DNA of 64,000 nt from an uncultured Chlorobiaceae bacterium (GTDB lineage Bacteria > Bacteroidota > Chlorobiia > Chlorobiales > Chlorobiaceae): contig CAJEXW010000005.1 in the NCBI GenBank assembly GCA_903994525.1, positions 56,834-120,833 of the forward strand, given 5' to 3'. The notes below the pieces were generated by a model. The model saw nothing but the letters and a program-made list of their open reading frames with translations, was not told where the DNA came from and did not search any database. The position numbers were made by a program, and so were the translations under genes. This document shows, piece by piece, positions 9,315 to 19,072 of this stretch. Numbering within the stretch: the stretch's first letter is position 1; each line of letters starts with the position of its first letter.

Positions 9315-11801
9315 TCAGAAGGTTAGATCGAGACCAGCAACAAAATTGCGTCCAGGTGCGCGGAACCATTCTGCCTCTTCGTACTGCACATTGCCAAGGT
9401 TACGGCAGAGTATGCTAAACTCAGCTCCTTCAGCAGCCTGGTATTTTATCCCGGCATTCGTGACGATGAAGCCGCCTGGATAGTTTGTTCTCGTTGAGTT
9501 TGCATGTGCACTGACTGACTTGTATTGCGAAATGTACCGGCCGTTCAGATTAAGGGAGAGGTTGCTGAGTGGCTTCCATGTTGCACCTGCGGATGCAGTG
9601 TGCTCAGGTCTATAGGCCAGCCATGTTGGATCGGGATTGAGATGTTGAATATCATTTACATTTGTAACGTAGGAGCGGTTTTTGGCATTCATGTAAGTGT
9701 ATGCCGCGTTGAGTGTCCATTTATTTGTAGGCCTGTAATTCAGGCTGGTCTCAATACCGTAGATACGTGCTCTTGTAATGTTTTGGTATTGAAACTGGTA
9801 ACCTGGTGATATTACAGACTCAATGAGATCATTATAGTCGTTCAGGAATCCTGCTATATCAAACGATACCTTGTCGCCAAACTGTTTGAAGGCACCAAGT
9901 TCATACGCAGTCATGGTCTCTTTGTCCAAAGCAGGATTAGGCACTCCTGAATAAGGTCCTGCACTGCGAATGAATCGCTCGTAAAGGGTTGGTGCACGGA
10001 AGCTCTTGCCCCATGAAGCCCGGAATGAGAGATCGTCCATCGCCTTGTAGTTCAGGGCGATACGAGGACTGATTGCCTCGACTGATTTGTTAGCAATAGG
10101 AACCCAAGTGTAGGTTGGAGGAGAGGCAAGGTTGCTGACCTGTACCTGATCTTCATTGATCCCACTCCAGTCATAACGGAAAGAGAGCAGTGAAATAAGC
10201 TTGTTTGTGATCTTCCATTCGTCTTGCAAGAATGCAGCGTAACTATTTTCTTTAATAGCACCTAAGACTTTATTTCCAGATGCCGCCGGTGGCCATGCTG
10301 CGGTAAGTTGTGTTGTTTTTAAGTTAGTTATGTTGCCTTCAAGGCCAAAAAGCAACCTGTGGCTCTCAGTGACACGCCAGTCGAGTTTTGTGCCTGCACC
10401 AAAACGATCAGAATAGGTTTCGTTAAAGTTTCCAACTGGTTGAGTGATGACTGTAATTGGTGCACCAAAGAAAGGTAGCCCTGCAGGATAATACCCTACA
10501 ATCATTGTCTCGTTTGGACCTGCAGGATTATATTCGTATCTGGTGCCATTATGAGTATAGAAAATGCGGGTATCAAGGCTGAGGTTGTCGCTCAGGAGGT
10601 TTACATAGTTCAGTCCTATCAACGCATTCTTGCGTTTGATCAGATCATCTTTAGCGTCATTGGACGCTATGTCGTAGGCCCGTTCAGGATGTGCTATAAA
10701 TGTTGTCGGAGGTATAAAATCTGAAAACCATTCATAAGCGTAGCCGCCTAACGTTTCACTATAAAAAGCGCTGAGCAGCAGATACTGTTTGGCATCAATG
10801 TCGTAGCGTGCCTTCAGTTTTACGTCGCTCAGTTCAGTTTGGGCGTTCTGACGGTAGCCATCATCATTGCTATGGGTATAGAGAAGACTATAGTTCAACT
10901 TGCCACTTTTATTGCCAAGTCCTGCGTAGGTGTTCCAGAACCATGGGGTGTGACCATCAACAAGAAAAACACTTTGGTCGGTGGATGTGGGAGCGCCGTA
11001 GAATCCGCCGTTGAAACCGGTTTTTACCTCAAGTTTATCAGGAAGGTGGCCGAAGACGTTTACTACCCCGCCCATCGCGCTTGAACCATAAAGAGTCGCA
11101 GCTGCCCCTTTAAGGATCTCGACCTTGTCGGCGGCATTCATGTTGACTGATGACCAGGCAACTTCACCAGATTCCGGTGCGTTGATCGGAAAGCCGTCAT
11201 ATAATGCACTGACACGTGTACCGATAGCACCACCCTGGTAGGTATTTGATCCCCGAATCTGGATGTTTGATGTTGTCTGTCCTCCTGCACGTGTAACAAC
11301 AACACCAGGAACATCTTCAATAACTTTGTCAAGAGTTGGGTTTGATTCTTGTTTGACCTTTTCCTTCGACACCACGTTGGCGGTAACGGGCACATCCAGT
11401 CGATCCTGCTTGTAGAGTGAAGCACCCACAACAACCTCGGAAGCCATGATCGTTGTTTGACCAAGTTGAAGATTGACCATTGTTGTTTCGCCTGAAGTGA
11501 CGGTCAGTGTCTGGCTTGCCGGTGCGTAACCGACAATTGATATGAAGACTTTTTGTTGTTTTGCAGGAACATTCTGGAGGGTAAAGTTGCCGTTCATGTC
11601 AGTTGCCGTGCCCAGAGTGGTACCGGCAATGGTAACAGATGCGCCGAAAACCCCTTCGCCGTCTGACTTGTCGATAATTTTTCCTTTTACTGTTCCTGTA
11701 TCAGCTCCATAGCCTGGAAAAGGGACCAGTAATGCTATCAGGCAAAACGCAGAAAGGACAAAACGGACAAGTCGAAACGCTTGCGTATGTTTTGTTTTCA
11801 T
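9315..11801 (-). CDS. TonB-dependent outer membrane receptor
   Basis: An outer membrane receptor of 828 residues. From the ATG at 11801 it has a signal peptide (about 1-33, hydrophobic VRFVLSAFCLIALLVPF). A carboxypeptidase-regulatory-like beta domain follows (about 38-120, GTVKGKIIDKSDGEGVFGA). Then comes the plug (about 130-260, VPVTANVVSKEKV and YDGFPINAPESGE) and a beta barrel ending in the usual aromatic LDLTF. An upstream non-ATG start (11909) is unlikely because it would put 36 residues before the signal peptide. Substrate is not deducible: iron chelate, heme or cobalamin are all possible. Its place next to cobalamin-dependent bchE is suggestive only; no cobalamin riboswitch is visible upstream. 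Confidence 0.9.
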   Translation of the reverse strand: MKTKHTQAFRLVRFVLSAFCLIALLVPFPGYGADTGTVKGKIIDKSDGEGVFGASVTIAGTTLGTATDMNGNFTLQNVPAKQQKVFISIVGYAPASQTLTVTSGETTMVNLQLGQTTIMASEVVVGASLYKQDRLDVPVTANVVSKEKVKQESNPTLDKVIEDVPGVVVTRAGGQTTSNIQIRGSNTYQGGAIGTRVSALYDGFPINAPESGEVAWSSVNMNAADKVEILKGAAATLYGSSAMGGVVNVFGHLPDKLEVKTGFNGGFYGAPTSTDQSVFLVDGHTPWFWNTYAGLGNKSGKLNYSLLYTHSNDDGYRQNAQTELSDVKLKARYDIDAKQYLLLSAFYSETLGGYAYEWFSDFIPPTTFIAHPERAYDIASNDAKDDLIKRKNALIGLNYVNLLSDNLSLDTRIFYTHNGTRYEYNPAGPNETMIVGYYPAGLPFFGAPITVITQPVGNFNETYSDRFGAGTKLDWRVTESHRLLFGLEGNITNLKTTQLTAAWPPAASGNKVLGAIKENSYAAFLQDEWKITNKLISLLSFRYDWSGINEDQVQVSNLASPPTYTWVPIANKSVEAISPRIALNYKAMDDLSFRASWGKSFRAPTLYERFIRSAGPYSGVPNPALDKETMTAYELGAFKQFGDKVSFDIAGFLNDYNDLIESVISPGYQFQYQNITRARIYGIETSLNYRPTNKWTLNAAYTYMNAKNRSYVTNVNDIQHLNPDPTWLAYRPEHTASAGATWKPLSNLSLNLNGRYISQYKSVSAHANSTRTNYPGGFIVTNAGIKYQAAEGAEFSILCRNLGNVQYEEAEWFRAPGRNFVAGLDLTF

Positions 11802-12041
11802 GATTGTATGCTGGTTTAGTTGTTGTGATACGAACAAAGCAATAAAAGAGTGCTCTCTTTGGTCAGTGGTTCCCTGATAACGAAAGCGCAAAAATCTTTT
11901 TTGACACAATCTGAACAGCGAAAGCGTTACCGCTTTACCTCGAAAACGGGCATCACCTCAAATCTATAAAAAAATAAAAGAAAAACTTAAGCCTTTACCG
12001 TAAAAAGGAGCTTGTCAGCAAGGGTTTGTCCGTGACAATAA

Positions 12042-12063
12042 CTCCCCGACTGTTATCGGGGAG
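12042..12063. terminator. Hairpin between the TonB-receptor gene and the SPT-like gene
   Basis: A perfect 8-base stem, CTCCCCGA and TCGGGGAG, encloses a 6-base loop. It lies 26 bases past the stop of the minus-strand oxoamine synthase gene. There is no long T run, so termination would be modest. It could also be part of the leader of the receptor mRNA. Confidence 0.5.
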
Positions 12064-12088
12064 CGCAAAAAGGAAGGGGATGTATTTC

Positions 12089-13327
12089 TCAGATAACGCC
12101 TATTTCTCTGCCAATGGTGCAGAATTCAGTGATGACTTTATCCAGATGTTCACGTTGATGGGTTGCCATAAAGCTGGTGCGAAGCGCTTCATGGCCGGGC
12201 ATGACACCAGGGCGAATGAATGCGTTCACATAAACTCCGGCATCGAAAAGTTTTTTCCAGAAAAGAAGGGTTTTTATCTGGTCTTTGATAAGGACGGTGA
12301 CAATGGCTGTCCGCGATGGCATAAGGGTAAATCCCTCTTTAAGAAGCGCCTGGCGAACGTAATCGGTGTTTGAGATCAGTCGTTCCGAGAGTTCTGGTTC
12401 GGTACGGATAATGTCAAGGGTTGTAAGTACAGCAGCTACACTTGCCGGCGTGGGGGAGGCACTGAAGATAAGTGAGGCTGCATTATGTTTAATGTAGTTA
12501 ATGACAGAGCGGTCTCCGACCACATATCCCCCAAGTGAGCCAAATGTTTTGGAGAAGGTGCCCATGATAAGGTCAACCTCGTTGACAAGTCCAAATTCCG
12601 AAGGTGTGCCTTTTCCGTTTTTGCCTATAACACCAACTGCGTGAGCATCATCAATCAGAATGCGCGCACCATACTTTTCAGCAAGTCGTACAAGATTGGG
12701 GAGATCGACTATTTCTCCCGATACGGAAAAGACTCCATCAGAGACAATCAGTCGACCTGCTGTTTCAGGAATTGTCTGAAGCACACGCTCCAGATCATCC
12801 ATATTATTGTGGTTATAACGAACCTGATTGGCCCCTGCGCCTTGTGCCATAATAGACGCAGCAACAAGGCTTGCATGGTTGTCGCGGTCGGAGACGATGT
12901 ATTCTCCTCGCTGTACAAGTGTCGGTATGATACCTTGTCCCGTCTGGTAGCCTGTGCTAAAGAGAAGGCAGCGCTCTTTTTCAAAAAAGTCAGCAAGTTT
13001 TTCTTCCAGTTCAACATGCAGGTTTACCGTACCGGTCATGTAACGGGAACCACTGCAGCTTGTGCCATATTTTTTAATGGCATTTATCGATGCCTCTTTT
13101 ACCCTTGGGTCAGCAGTCAGGCCGAGATAGTTGTTTGAACCAGCCATAACCAGCTTTCTTCCTCCAAAAGAGACGACAGGCCCTTCATTTTCGTCTATGG
13201 GATGAAAAAAAGGATAGATGCCTTGAGCCTTTACTTCGTCAGCAATGGTATAATCAACGCACTTTTTGAATAAATCTTTCGTTTTCTCCACGGGAATACA
13301 AATTTTATCTTCAGCTTTAACAGGCAA
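12089..13327 (-). CDS. Alpha-oxoamine synthase, serine palmitoyltransferase-like
   Basis: A 412-residue PLP enzyme of the alpha-oxoamine synthase family (BioF, KBL, SPT). Seen: [14 protein letters not shown] near 63, [21 protein letters not shown] near 88 (the HVxLE block), IDDAHAVGV near 225, and the PLP lysine in GTFSKTFGS (K260). Family phrases such as [23 protein letters not shown] and [17 protein letters not shown] resemble the Bacteroidetes serine palmitoyltransferases more than BioF. The length (about 400) also fits. It would condense serine or a related amino acid with an acyl-CoA/ACP. There are no biotin genes nearby. A dehydrogenase gene is transcribed divergently. Substrate not proven; BioF or glycine acetyltransferase remain possible. 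Confidence 0.8.
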   Translation of the reverse strand: MPVKAEDKICIPVEKTKDLFKKCVDYTIADEVKAQGIYPFFHPIDENEGPVVSFGGRKLVMAGSNNYLGLTADPRVKEASINAIKKYGTSCSGSRYMTGTVNLHVELEEKLADFFEKERCLLFSTGYQTGQGIIPTLVQRGEYIVSDRDNHASLVAASIMAQGAGANQVRYNHNNMDDLERVLQTIPETAGRLIVSDGVFSVSGEIVDLPNLVRLAEKYGARILIDDAHAVGVIGKNGKGTPSEFGLVNEVDLIMGTFSKTFGSLGGYVVGDRSVINYIKHNAASLIFSASPTPASVAAVLTTLDIIRTEPELSERLISNTDYVRQALLKEGFTLMPSRTAIVTVLIKDQIKTLLFWKKLFDAGVYVNAFIRPGVMPGHEALRTSFMATHQREHLDKVITEFCTIGREIGVI

Positions 13328-13527
13328 AGCTGGAATTTCTTGTTTCTGCGCTGCTCGCTTTTTGTTTTATTCTGCAGCGATCAGTTTTTCGGATAAGCGG
13401 ATTATGCTTTTGAATCGAAATGTAATTAATTTTTTTTATTTTTTTTGTTAAAAGGGGATTCGTTTTTTTTGCGGCAAAAAGCGTTCGCATCAGAGCATTC
13501 CGCTGAGTCCCGGGATAAATTGGAGTC

Positions 13528-14529
13528 ATGAGGGATATGAGTGAAACGATCTTGGTGACAGGTTCAACCGGTTTTATTGGCGCAAGGTTTTTACAGAAGC
13601 TTGCCGGTGAGGGGGCAACAATCAGAATTTTTCTGCGTCTTGAGAGCAAGGTTGGCATCTTGCTCGACTCAGTTGAGGTTGTTCGGGGAAGTTTCAGTGA
13701 TGTGGAGAGCCTTGCTGAAGCAGTGCGGGGCGTTGATCGTATCATACATCTGGCGGGAGTGACCAAGGCACATGATGAGGCTGGTTATGTGGCTGGAAAT
13801 GTAACTCCTGTCAAACATCTTCTTGCCGCAGTCAAGCTGTATAATCCGGGATTAAAGCGATTTGTCTATGTTTCCTCTTTGACTGCGGTTGGGCCTGCTT
13901 TGGAGGGTATCTCTGGTGTCAAGGAGTCTGATCGACCTCACCCGGTGAGCGCCTACGGGCGCAGCAAGCTTCAGGCTGAAATGGTTTGTATGGAACACTC
14001 CGCACGGACTCCGGTCACCATTGTCCGTCCTCCGGCAGTCTATGGGCCGGGCGACAAAGATGTCTTGCAGGTTTTTCTTATGCTCTCCAGAGGGTTGCTT
14101 GTCACTCCCGGTAAAGTTGGAAAGCAGCGCTTCAGCATGATTTATGTTGACGACCTTGTTGATGGCATCTTGATGGCTGCTCGTTCACCACAGGCTGTCG
14201 GTCGCGTCTACAATATCACCTCCCGCTGTTCCTGGTCGTGGGATGATGTCATAACGGCCAGCCAACCTCTGCTTGGCTTCGGCAGGTTGTGGAAGATATC
14301 GTTGCCTCAGCCGCTTCTTTTTTTTATTGGGTCGGTGATCGGTGCAGCGAGCTTTTTGGGCGGTACGCCACCGCTGATCAATCGCGATAAAGTGAACGAA
14401 CTTGTCCAGGATTATTGGGTTTGTTCATCAGAGCAGGCTCAGCAGGATTTTGGCTTCACGGCTGGCACTACTCTTGTCGAGGGTATTGCCACAACCATTG
14501 AGTGGTATCGACTCAATGGCTGGCTGTGA
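13528..14529 (+). CDS. NAD-dependent epimerase/dehydratase family protein (extended SDR)
   Basis: A 333-residue extended short-chain dehydrogenase. The NAD-binding motif VTGSTGFIGARFL (GxxGxxG) is near residue 10. The catalytic YxxxK is in SAYGRSKLQAEM near 143, with the serine in VYVSSLTAV near 115. An internal hydrophobic stretch (LFFIGSVIGAASFLGG near 265) suggests membrane association, as in 3-beta-HSD-like enzymes acting on lipids. It is divergent from the SPT-like gene with a 200-base shared intergenic region. A role as 3-ketosphinganine reductase (CerR-like) is an inference from this pairing. Nucleotide-sugar or sterol-like substrates are alternatives. A second start, 9 bases in, is possible. 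Confidence 0.8.
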   Translation: MRDMSETILVTGSTGFIGARFLQKLAGEGATIRIFLRLESKVGILLDSVEVVRGSFSDVESLAEAVRGVDRIIHLAGVTKAHDEAGYVAGNVTPVKHLLAAVKLYNPGLKRFVYVSSLTAVGPALEGISGVKESDRPHPVSAYGRSKLQAEMVCMEHSARTPVTIVRPPAVYGPGDKDVLQVFLMLSRGLLVTPGKVGKQRFSMIYVDDLVDGILMAARSPQAVGRVYNITSRCSWSWDDVITASQPLLGFGRLWKISLPQPLLFFIGSVIGAASFLGGTPPLINRDKVNELVQDYWVCSSEQAQQDFGFTAGTTLVEGIATTIEWYRLNGWL

Positions 14530-14540
14530 AGCCTGCTGAT

Positions 14541-15581
14541 CTACCCCAGTAATCTCTGCATGAGTTGCAGGAGAAGATATTTTTCGTCGGGATAAGGCAG
14601 CAAACCCTTCAGTGCGGCATCCGTATCTCGCAGCGCAATCAGTGCCCGTTCCGTATCCTGCAAAGAGAACGATCTGGTGTAGGTAAGGTAGTTTTTTACG
14701 AAATACTCCTGTTTGCCATACATTCCGAGGATTTTTGCAATGTCTGGGGCGGGTAGTTGACGAACTTCAGGAAGCGCAAGTTTCCATAATCGGATATAAA
14801 AGGTGGTAAGAAAACGGACAATGTTTCCGAGTCCCTCTTTTTGCCCCTCATGATCCATGATCATCAGTGATATGCCGCTGCAGAGGCGCAGGTTGCGCTC
14901 GGCCATCGCTTTTTCGAGTTCAAAAACATTGTATGTGCGCGAGATACCGACACAGTCATAAACATCTGGCGCGGTAATACGTTTGTTACCGTTTCGGGCC
15001 GAGGCATACAGGATTATTTTTTCGATTTCATGGCAAATCTCTCTTGCTGATGGCTGGGTATAGGCTGAAAAAGCTTTGAGGGCATCCGGTTCAAATTCCC
15101 AACCGAATGCTTTTGCTCTGGTGTAGGCGAAGAGGTCTGGAGCCTTGATGAGAGGAAAATCATGCCGATATTTTTTCAGGAAGCTGAACGGCGGTTTTTC
15201 AATATCTTTTTTGTCGAGGTTGTCTGCATCCAGAATAAGGACGGTAAACTCGGCGGGCTTTGCCAGGTATCGGTTGAGTTGATCTTCCTGCTGTTTTTGC
15301 TGCTCTTTGGTTGCAGGTTTTTTGATTTTTTCAAATTGCCGAACGATAATAAGCTGTTTTGGGGTAAACATCGGATATTCAGATGCTTTTGAGAGTAACT
15401 CTCCCATGGTTAGCTCTTGACCATAGAGCATCTGTGTGTTACTCAGCGCATCGTCCGGAGATGGAAAAAGCGCTGATTTTATCATTTCAGCAGCCTCTTC
15501 CTTCAGAAAGCCCTCGGAGCCGTAGAGCAGATAAATCGGCGCGATAACACCGGCAAGAATATTTTTTTTAAGTGTATCCAT
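14541..15581 (-). CDS. holA: DNA polymerase III subunit delta
   Basis: A 346-residue clamp-loader subunit. The N-terminal block IAPIYLLYGSEGFLKEEAAEMI (about 13-34) and the middle RAKAFGWEFEPDALKAFSAY are typical of HolA. The C-terminal helical domain has LLPYPDEKYLLLQLMQRLL. Delta opens the beta clamp and loads it on primed DNA with gamma/tau and delta prime. It lies downstream of ssb on the same strand, separated by a hairpin at 15601-15622, and ends 11 bases from the convergent epimerase gene. Confidence 0.9.
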   Translation of the reverse strand: MDTLKKNILAGVIAPIYLLYGSEGFLKEEAAEMIKSALFPSPDDALSNTQMLYGQELTMGELLSKASEYPMFTPKQLIIVRQFEKIKKPATKEQQKQQEDQLNRYLAKPAEFTVLILDADNLDKKDIEKPPFSFLKKYRHDFPLIKAPDLFAYTRAKAFGWEFEPDALKAFSAYTQPSAREICHEIEKIILYASARNGNKRITAPDVYDCVGISRTYNVFELEKAMAERNLRLCSGISLMIMDHEGQKEGLGNIVRFLTTFYIRLWKLALPEVRQLPAPDIAKILGMYGKQEYFVKNYLTYTRSFSLQDTERALIALRDTDAALKGLLPYPDEKYLLLQLMQRLLG

Positions 15582-15600
15582 CCGGTATGTCAGGCATCAA

Positions 15601-15622
15601 AGGGCGCACGGCAGTGCGCCCT
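15601..15622 (-). terminator. Terminator-like hairpin after ssb
   Basis: A perfect 9-base GC-rich stem (AGGGCGCAC and GTGCGCCCT) encloses a GGCA loop. It is 14 bases after the ssb stop on the minus strand. The following T run is only three bases, so it may be an attenuator between ssb and holA rather than a full stop. Confidence 0.6.
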
Positions 15623-15636
15623 GAAGGGTTAACAAG

Positions 15637-16137
15637 TCAGAAAGGCAGATCATCTTTCTCATTTTCAAGCATTGAAACCGAGGGGACTGATATTTGCGAT
15701 GAATTTCCTTGTGGATATTCATGATGGGAAGGGCTTGTCTGTGGTCGGTCATAACTTTGTGAGCCTCCATCATAGTTCCCTGCGACAGCTCCCTGTTCCC
15801 GTTGGGTGCCAAGCATCTGCATTTCGGAACAGACAATTTCGGTGGTATACTTTTTTTCGCCGCTTTTTGGGTCATCCCAGTTCCTTGTCTGCAACCGCCC
15901 TTCGACATAGACCTGCCGCCCCTTTTTCAGGTACTGAGCGCATATTTCAGCGAGTTTCCCCCAGACAACGATTCTATGCCATTCGGTACGTTCTTGCACA
16001 TTGCCGCTGCTGTCCTTGAAGTTTTCATTGGTGGCTAATGTAAAATTTGCCACTGATTGACCCGACGTTGTCGTCCTTGATTCAGGATCATTGCCGAGGT
16101 GTCCAATCAGCATTACTTTGTTCAATCCTTTTGCCAT
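15637..16137 (-). CDS. ssb: Single-stranded DNA-binding protein
   Basis: A 166-residue SSB. The OB fold covers about 1-110 with [15 protein letters not shown] at the start, [21 protein letters not shown] and [13 protein letters not shown] low-complexity Q/S/G-rich linker follows, then the acidic tip EKDDLPF, the usual docking site for partner proteins. The ATG at 16137 is preferred over an upstream one at 16185 because family members begin MAKGLNKV or similar; neither start has a clear ribosome site. It acts in replication, repair and recombination and lies next to holA. Confidence 0.95.
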   Translation of the reverse strand: MAKGLNKVMLIGHLGNDPESRTTTSGQSVANFTLATNENFKDSSGNVQERTEWHRIVVWGKLAEICAQYLKKGRQVYVEGRLQTRNWDDPKSGEKKYTTEIVCSEMQMLGTQREQGAVAGNYDGGSQSYDRPQTSPSHHEYPQGNSSQISVPSVSMLENEKDDLPF

Positions 16138-16217
16138 GGTAGTTCGAGGTTCGTTGAAAAAAGCTTTCGGGAATGCCTTTCCCATAAATGCTACGCTCTA
16201 TACTATAAAAATACGCC

Positions 16218-17018
16218 TTAATTTGCAAGCGATTTAGAATTGATAATCGGTCCGTCCTGGCACAAAAGGATAGTTTTGCTCACTCCATTTTCATCCTTAA
16301 CCTCGACACAGCATCCATAGCAAATGCCTACGCCACATCCCATCACAGATTCCAGTGAAAGGTCGCAGGGTAACTGATGCTCGATACAAAATCCCGCCAG
16401 CGCTTTTAGCATTGCATTAGTTCCGCAGGCAAAAATTTTGAGAAGCCCCTTTTTTTTAAGATCGGGAAGTTCTTGATGGAGCAACTCGACGACGTTTCCC
16501 TTTAATCCGGCGGATCCATCATCGGTAGAAATTCTGCAGTTTGCAAGATCCTGGATGAGCAGATCTTTTTTTGTTCTCCCCCCGACCAGATGAATCACCT
16601 CTTTGCCGGTTGCAACCACTGTTTTTTCCAGAAACAACATTGGAGCTGTGCCAATGCCTCCCGAAACGAGAACAGCAGTATGGAAAGGTTGGCTCATCAA
16701 ATCGAAACTGTTTCCCAATGGACCGAGCATCATAACTTCGAAGCCCTCAGGGGTGTTGCAGAGCTGGGTTGTGCCGAGTCCGATCGATTTAACCATAACT
16801 TCCACGAACGAGCTATAAACGTTGTGTATCGAAAAAGGCCTTCTGAGGAGTGGATGAGTTGCATCGCTCACCTTGATGTTGACAAAGTTCCCGGGTTTTG
16901 CCGTTGCCGCAATTGCCGGACACTCAAAGGTAATAATGTTGACATCGTTGCTGATACGGCATCTCTTGACAAGAGTGGCGCGGCTATCGACGGGAAAGTT
17001 TTGGATACGCATACTCAA
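16218..17018 (-). CDS. pyrK: Dihydroorotate dehydrogenase electron transfer subunit
   Basis: A 266-residue ferredoxin-reductase-like protein. The FAD-binding part is about 10-110 (LLRRPFSIH motif) and the NAD-binding part about 110-215 (LVSGGIGTAPMLFL). A C-terminal 2Fe-2S site has cysteines at 228, 233, 236 and 253 (Cx4Cx2Cx16C). This layout is that of PyrK, which passes electrons from PyrD to NAD in pyrimidine synthesis. pyrD is not adjacent here. Without it, a related NAD-linked electron-transfer subunit cannot be fully excluded, but the cluster spacing fits PyrK. Confidence 0.88.
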   Translation of the reverse strand: MSMRIQNFPVDSRATLVKRCRISNDVNIITFECPAIAATAKPGNFVNIKVSDATHPLLRRPFSIHNVYSSFVEVMVKSIGLGTTQLCNTPEGFEVMMLGPLGNSFDLMSQPFHTAVLVSGGIGTAPMLFLEKTVVATGKEVIHLVGGRTKKDLLIQDLANCRISTDDGSAGLKGNVVELLHQELPDLKKKGLLKIFACGTNAMLKALAGFCIEHQLPCDLSLESVMGCGVGICYGCCVEVKDENGVSKTILLCQDGPIINSKSLAN

Positions 17019-17299
17019 GAAATAAATGACTCACCAAAAGTTAGTGACCTACTGCACACAGAGAGCTTAATTAAACGAGCAGAACGATCATTTGCAAGCA
17101 GTTTTGGATTTCGTCGCAAAGCTGATAAAGTGAATAACGTATCGACAGAGTTGAGAAATCAGAATCGTCAGCATCAAGAGTTTTAAACGAGAGCGCGAAG
17201 GGTGTATGTCAGAAGATCTTTTGTAGTGTCAGCACAGAGTTATATCTTTGAGGTCTTTTATTGTTTCATCTGCATTCCCAAAATAGAATATCTTGGTTC

Positions 17300-18526
17300 A
17301 TGCGTATTTTAACTTTTACAGGTAAAGGCGGGGTAGGCAAAACCAGTGTATCAGCGGCTACTGCTGTGCGTCTGTCACAGCTTGGCTATCGCACCCTTGT
17401 CCTTTCTACCGATCCCGCACACAGTTTATCGGATTCGTTTAACCTACCCCTCGGCGCCGAACCAACAAAGGTAAAGGAAAATCTTCATGCCATTGAGGTT
17501 AATCCTTATGTGGATCTCAAGCAAAACTGGCAATCAGTACAAAAGTACTACACAAAAATTTTTATGGCTCAGGGTGTCTCCGGGGTTATGGCGGATGAAA
17601 TGACCATTCTTCCAGGTATGGAAGAGCTGTTTTCTCTTTTGCGAATAAAGCGTTACAAAGCGTCTGGCTTATATGATGTCCTTGTGCTTGACACCGCTCC
17701 AACGGGGGAGACTTTACGCCTTCTTTCTCTTCCTGATACGTTGGCATGGGGGATGAAAGCCATCAAGAACGTTAATAAATATCTCATTAAGCCTCTGAGC
17801 AAGCCACTCTCAAAGATGTCAGATAAAATTGCTTTTTTTGTTCCTCCGGCAGATGCAATTGAGTCGGTTGATCAGGTTTTCGATGAGTTGGAGGATATTC
17901 GTGATATTTTGACCGACAACAAAAAATCGACGGTGCGCCTGGTGATGAATGCCGAGAAAATGTCGATCAAGGAGACAATGCGCGCTTTGACCTACCTGAA
18001 CCTTTATGGTTTCAAGGTTGATATGGTTCTGGTCAATAGATTGCTTGATACCAAAGAGGATAGTGGATACCTTGAAAACTGGAAGGCGATTCAGCAGAAG
18101 TACCTCGGAGAGATAGAGGAGGGCTTTTCTCCTCTTCCGGTAAAGAAGCTCAGAATGTATGAACAGGAGATTGTGGGTCTTGAGTCACTGGAACTGTTTG
18201 CCAAAGATATGTATGGAGATTCTGATCCATCCGATATGATGTTTGATGAGCCTCCGATCAAGTTTGTCAGGAACAAGGATGTTTACGAAGTACAGTTGAA
18301 GCTGATGTTTGCCAACCCGGTTGATATTGATGTTTGGGTGACTGGCGATGAGTTATTTGTCCAGATCGGCAACCAACGTAAAATTATTACGCTCCCGATC
18401 AGCCTGACCGGTCTTGAACCTGGCAGTGCTATTTTCAAGGATAAATGGCTGCATATTCCGTTTGAACTTGATCGTCAGAATCACAGTCGTTCGCCTCAGG
18501 AGCAGAAGGAGTATGACAGAGGATAG
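17300..18526 (+). CDS. ArsA/Get3-family ATPase with C-terminal HSP20-like domain (first copy)
   Basis: A 408-residue P-loop ATPase. The start at 17300 puts the deviant Walker A motif GKGGVGKTS at residues 8-16, as in all ArsA/Get3 proteins. Further motifs are STDPAHSLSDSF (switch I, near 37) and DTAPTGETLRLL (switch II, near 133). The last 80 residues form a small beta domain like the HSP20-like tail of non-arsenite ArsA homologues. There are no arsenic-resistance genes around and no ArsA-type cysteine triad is evident. The next genes are csmC and csmA, and a second ArsA homologue lies at 21184-22338. The role is unknown; handling of hydrophobic chlorosome proteins is an inference. Confidence 0.88.
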   Translation: MRILTFTGKGGVGKTSVSAATAVRLSQLGYRTLVLSTDPAHSLSDSFNLPLGAEPTKVKENLHAIEVNPYVDLKQNWQSVQKYYTKIFMAQGVSGVMADEMTILPGMEELFSLLRIKRYKASGLYDVLVLDTAPTGETLRLLSLPDTLAWGMKAIKNVNKYLIKPLSKPLSKMSDKIAFFVPPADAIESVDQVFDELEDIRDILTDNKKSTVRLVMNAEKMSIKETMRALTYLNLYGFKVDMVLVNRLLDTKEDSGYLENWKAIQQKYLGEIEEGFSPLPVKKLRMYEQEIVGLESLELFAKDMYGDSDPSDMMFDEPPIKFVRNKDVYEVQLKLMFANPVDIDVWVTGDELFVQIGNQRKIITLPISLTGLEPGSAIFKDKWLHIPFELDRQNHSRSPQEQKEYDRG

Positions 18527-18655
18527 GGAATCGGTAGTTCGAGGTATTTGTTTTGATCAATATTTATGTTTAAATTTTGTCAAGGTAGTCTCTTTCGTCT
18601 TAAATAATAATGGAGGCCTCTCTCAGGGAGCCCTCACTATCAAAGGAGAAATAAT

Positions 18656-19072
18656 ATGTCAGAATCGTACCAGAAACTTCGTAAGGATTTCAAAGAGCTT
18701 GAGTTTACAGATCGCCTTACCTTTCTTGCAGAGAGCGTTTTATTGACCGGACAGAGTGCCGTCGTCGGTGGTCTTAATCTTGCAGGGAGCCTCTTTGATA
18801 CCGCGACCGGTACAGTTGGATCTCTTATCGATGCCACAGGCATTGGAAATGTGTTGGGCAATACAACGGGTGTGGTTGGTGAGACCATTGACAGAGTTGC
18901 CATTACGGTCAAGGACGCATCAAGAACGGCGAATCAGTTGTATGCCAGTGCCATTGAAACGGTTGAAAATGCAACCGGGAATGCAGCCACAGCGGTTGGT
19001 GATGCTGGTGTATCTGCCTCTGAAGTGGTCAAGAATTTTGCCGGTTCGTTCCAAAAAGGGGCAAAAAAATAG
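18656..19072 (+). CDS. csmC: Chlorosome envelope protein C
   Basis: A 138-residue protein recognised as CsmC. It has the N-terminal [14 protein letters not shown], the glycine-rich hydrophobic [20 protein letters not shown], and repeated short hydrophobic/Gly/Thr stretches ([20 protein letters not shown]). CsmC sits in the lipid monolayer envelope of the chlorosome. A strong ribosome site (AAGGAG) precedes the ATG. It is directly upstream of csmA, the arrangement known for the csmCA operon in Chlorobi. No signal peptide, as expected for a protein on the cytoplasmic side. Confidence 0.93.
   Translation: MSESYQKLRKDFKELEFTDRLTFLAESVLLTGQSAVVGGLNLAGSLFDTATGTVGSLIDATGIGNVLGNTTGVVGETIDRVAITVKDASRTANQLYASAIETVENATGNAATAVGDAGVSASEVVKNFAGSFQKGAKK

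Noticed and set aside
11802..12041. Possible cobalamin riboswitch before the TonB-receptor gene
   Set aside because: The minus-strand leader lacks the conserved B12-box and core elements; only a few bases look similar.
16590..17186. A 198-codon plus-strand frame overlapping pyrK and its leader
   Set aside because: Mostly antisense to pyrK, no family and no start signal.
17019..17299. tmRNA or other structured RNA upstream of pyrK
   Set aside because: No tmRNA-like ends, tag frame or tRNA-like domain could be found; it appears to be a shared promoter region.
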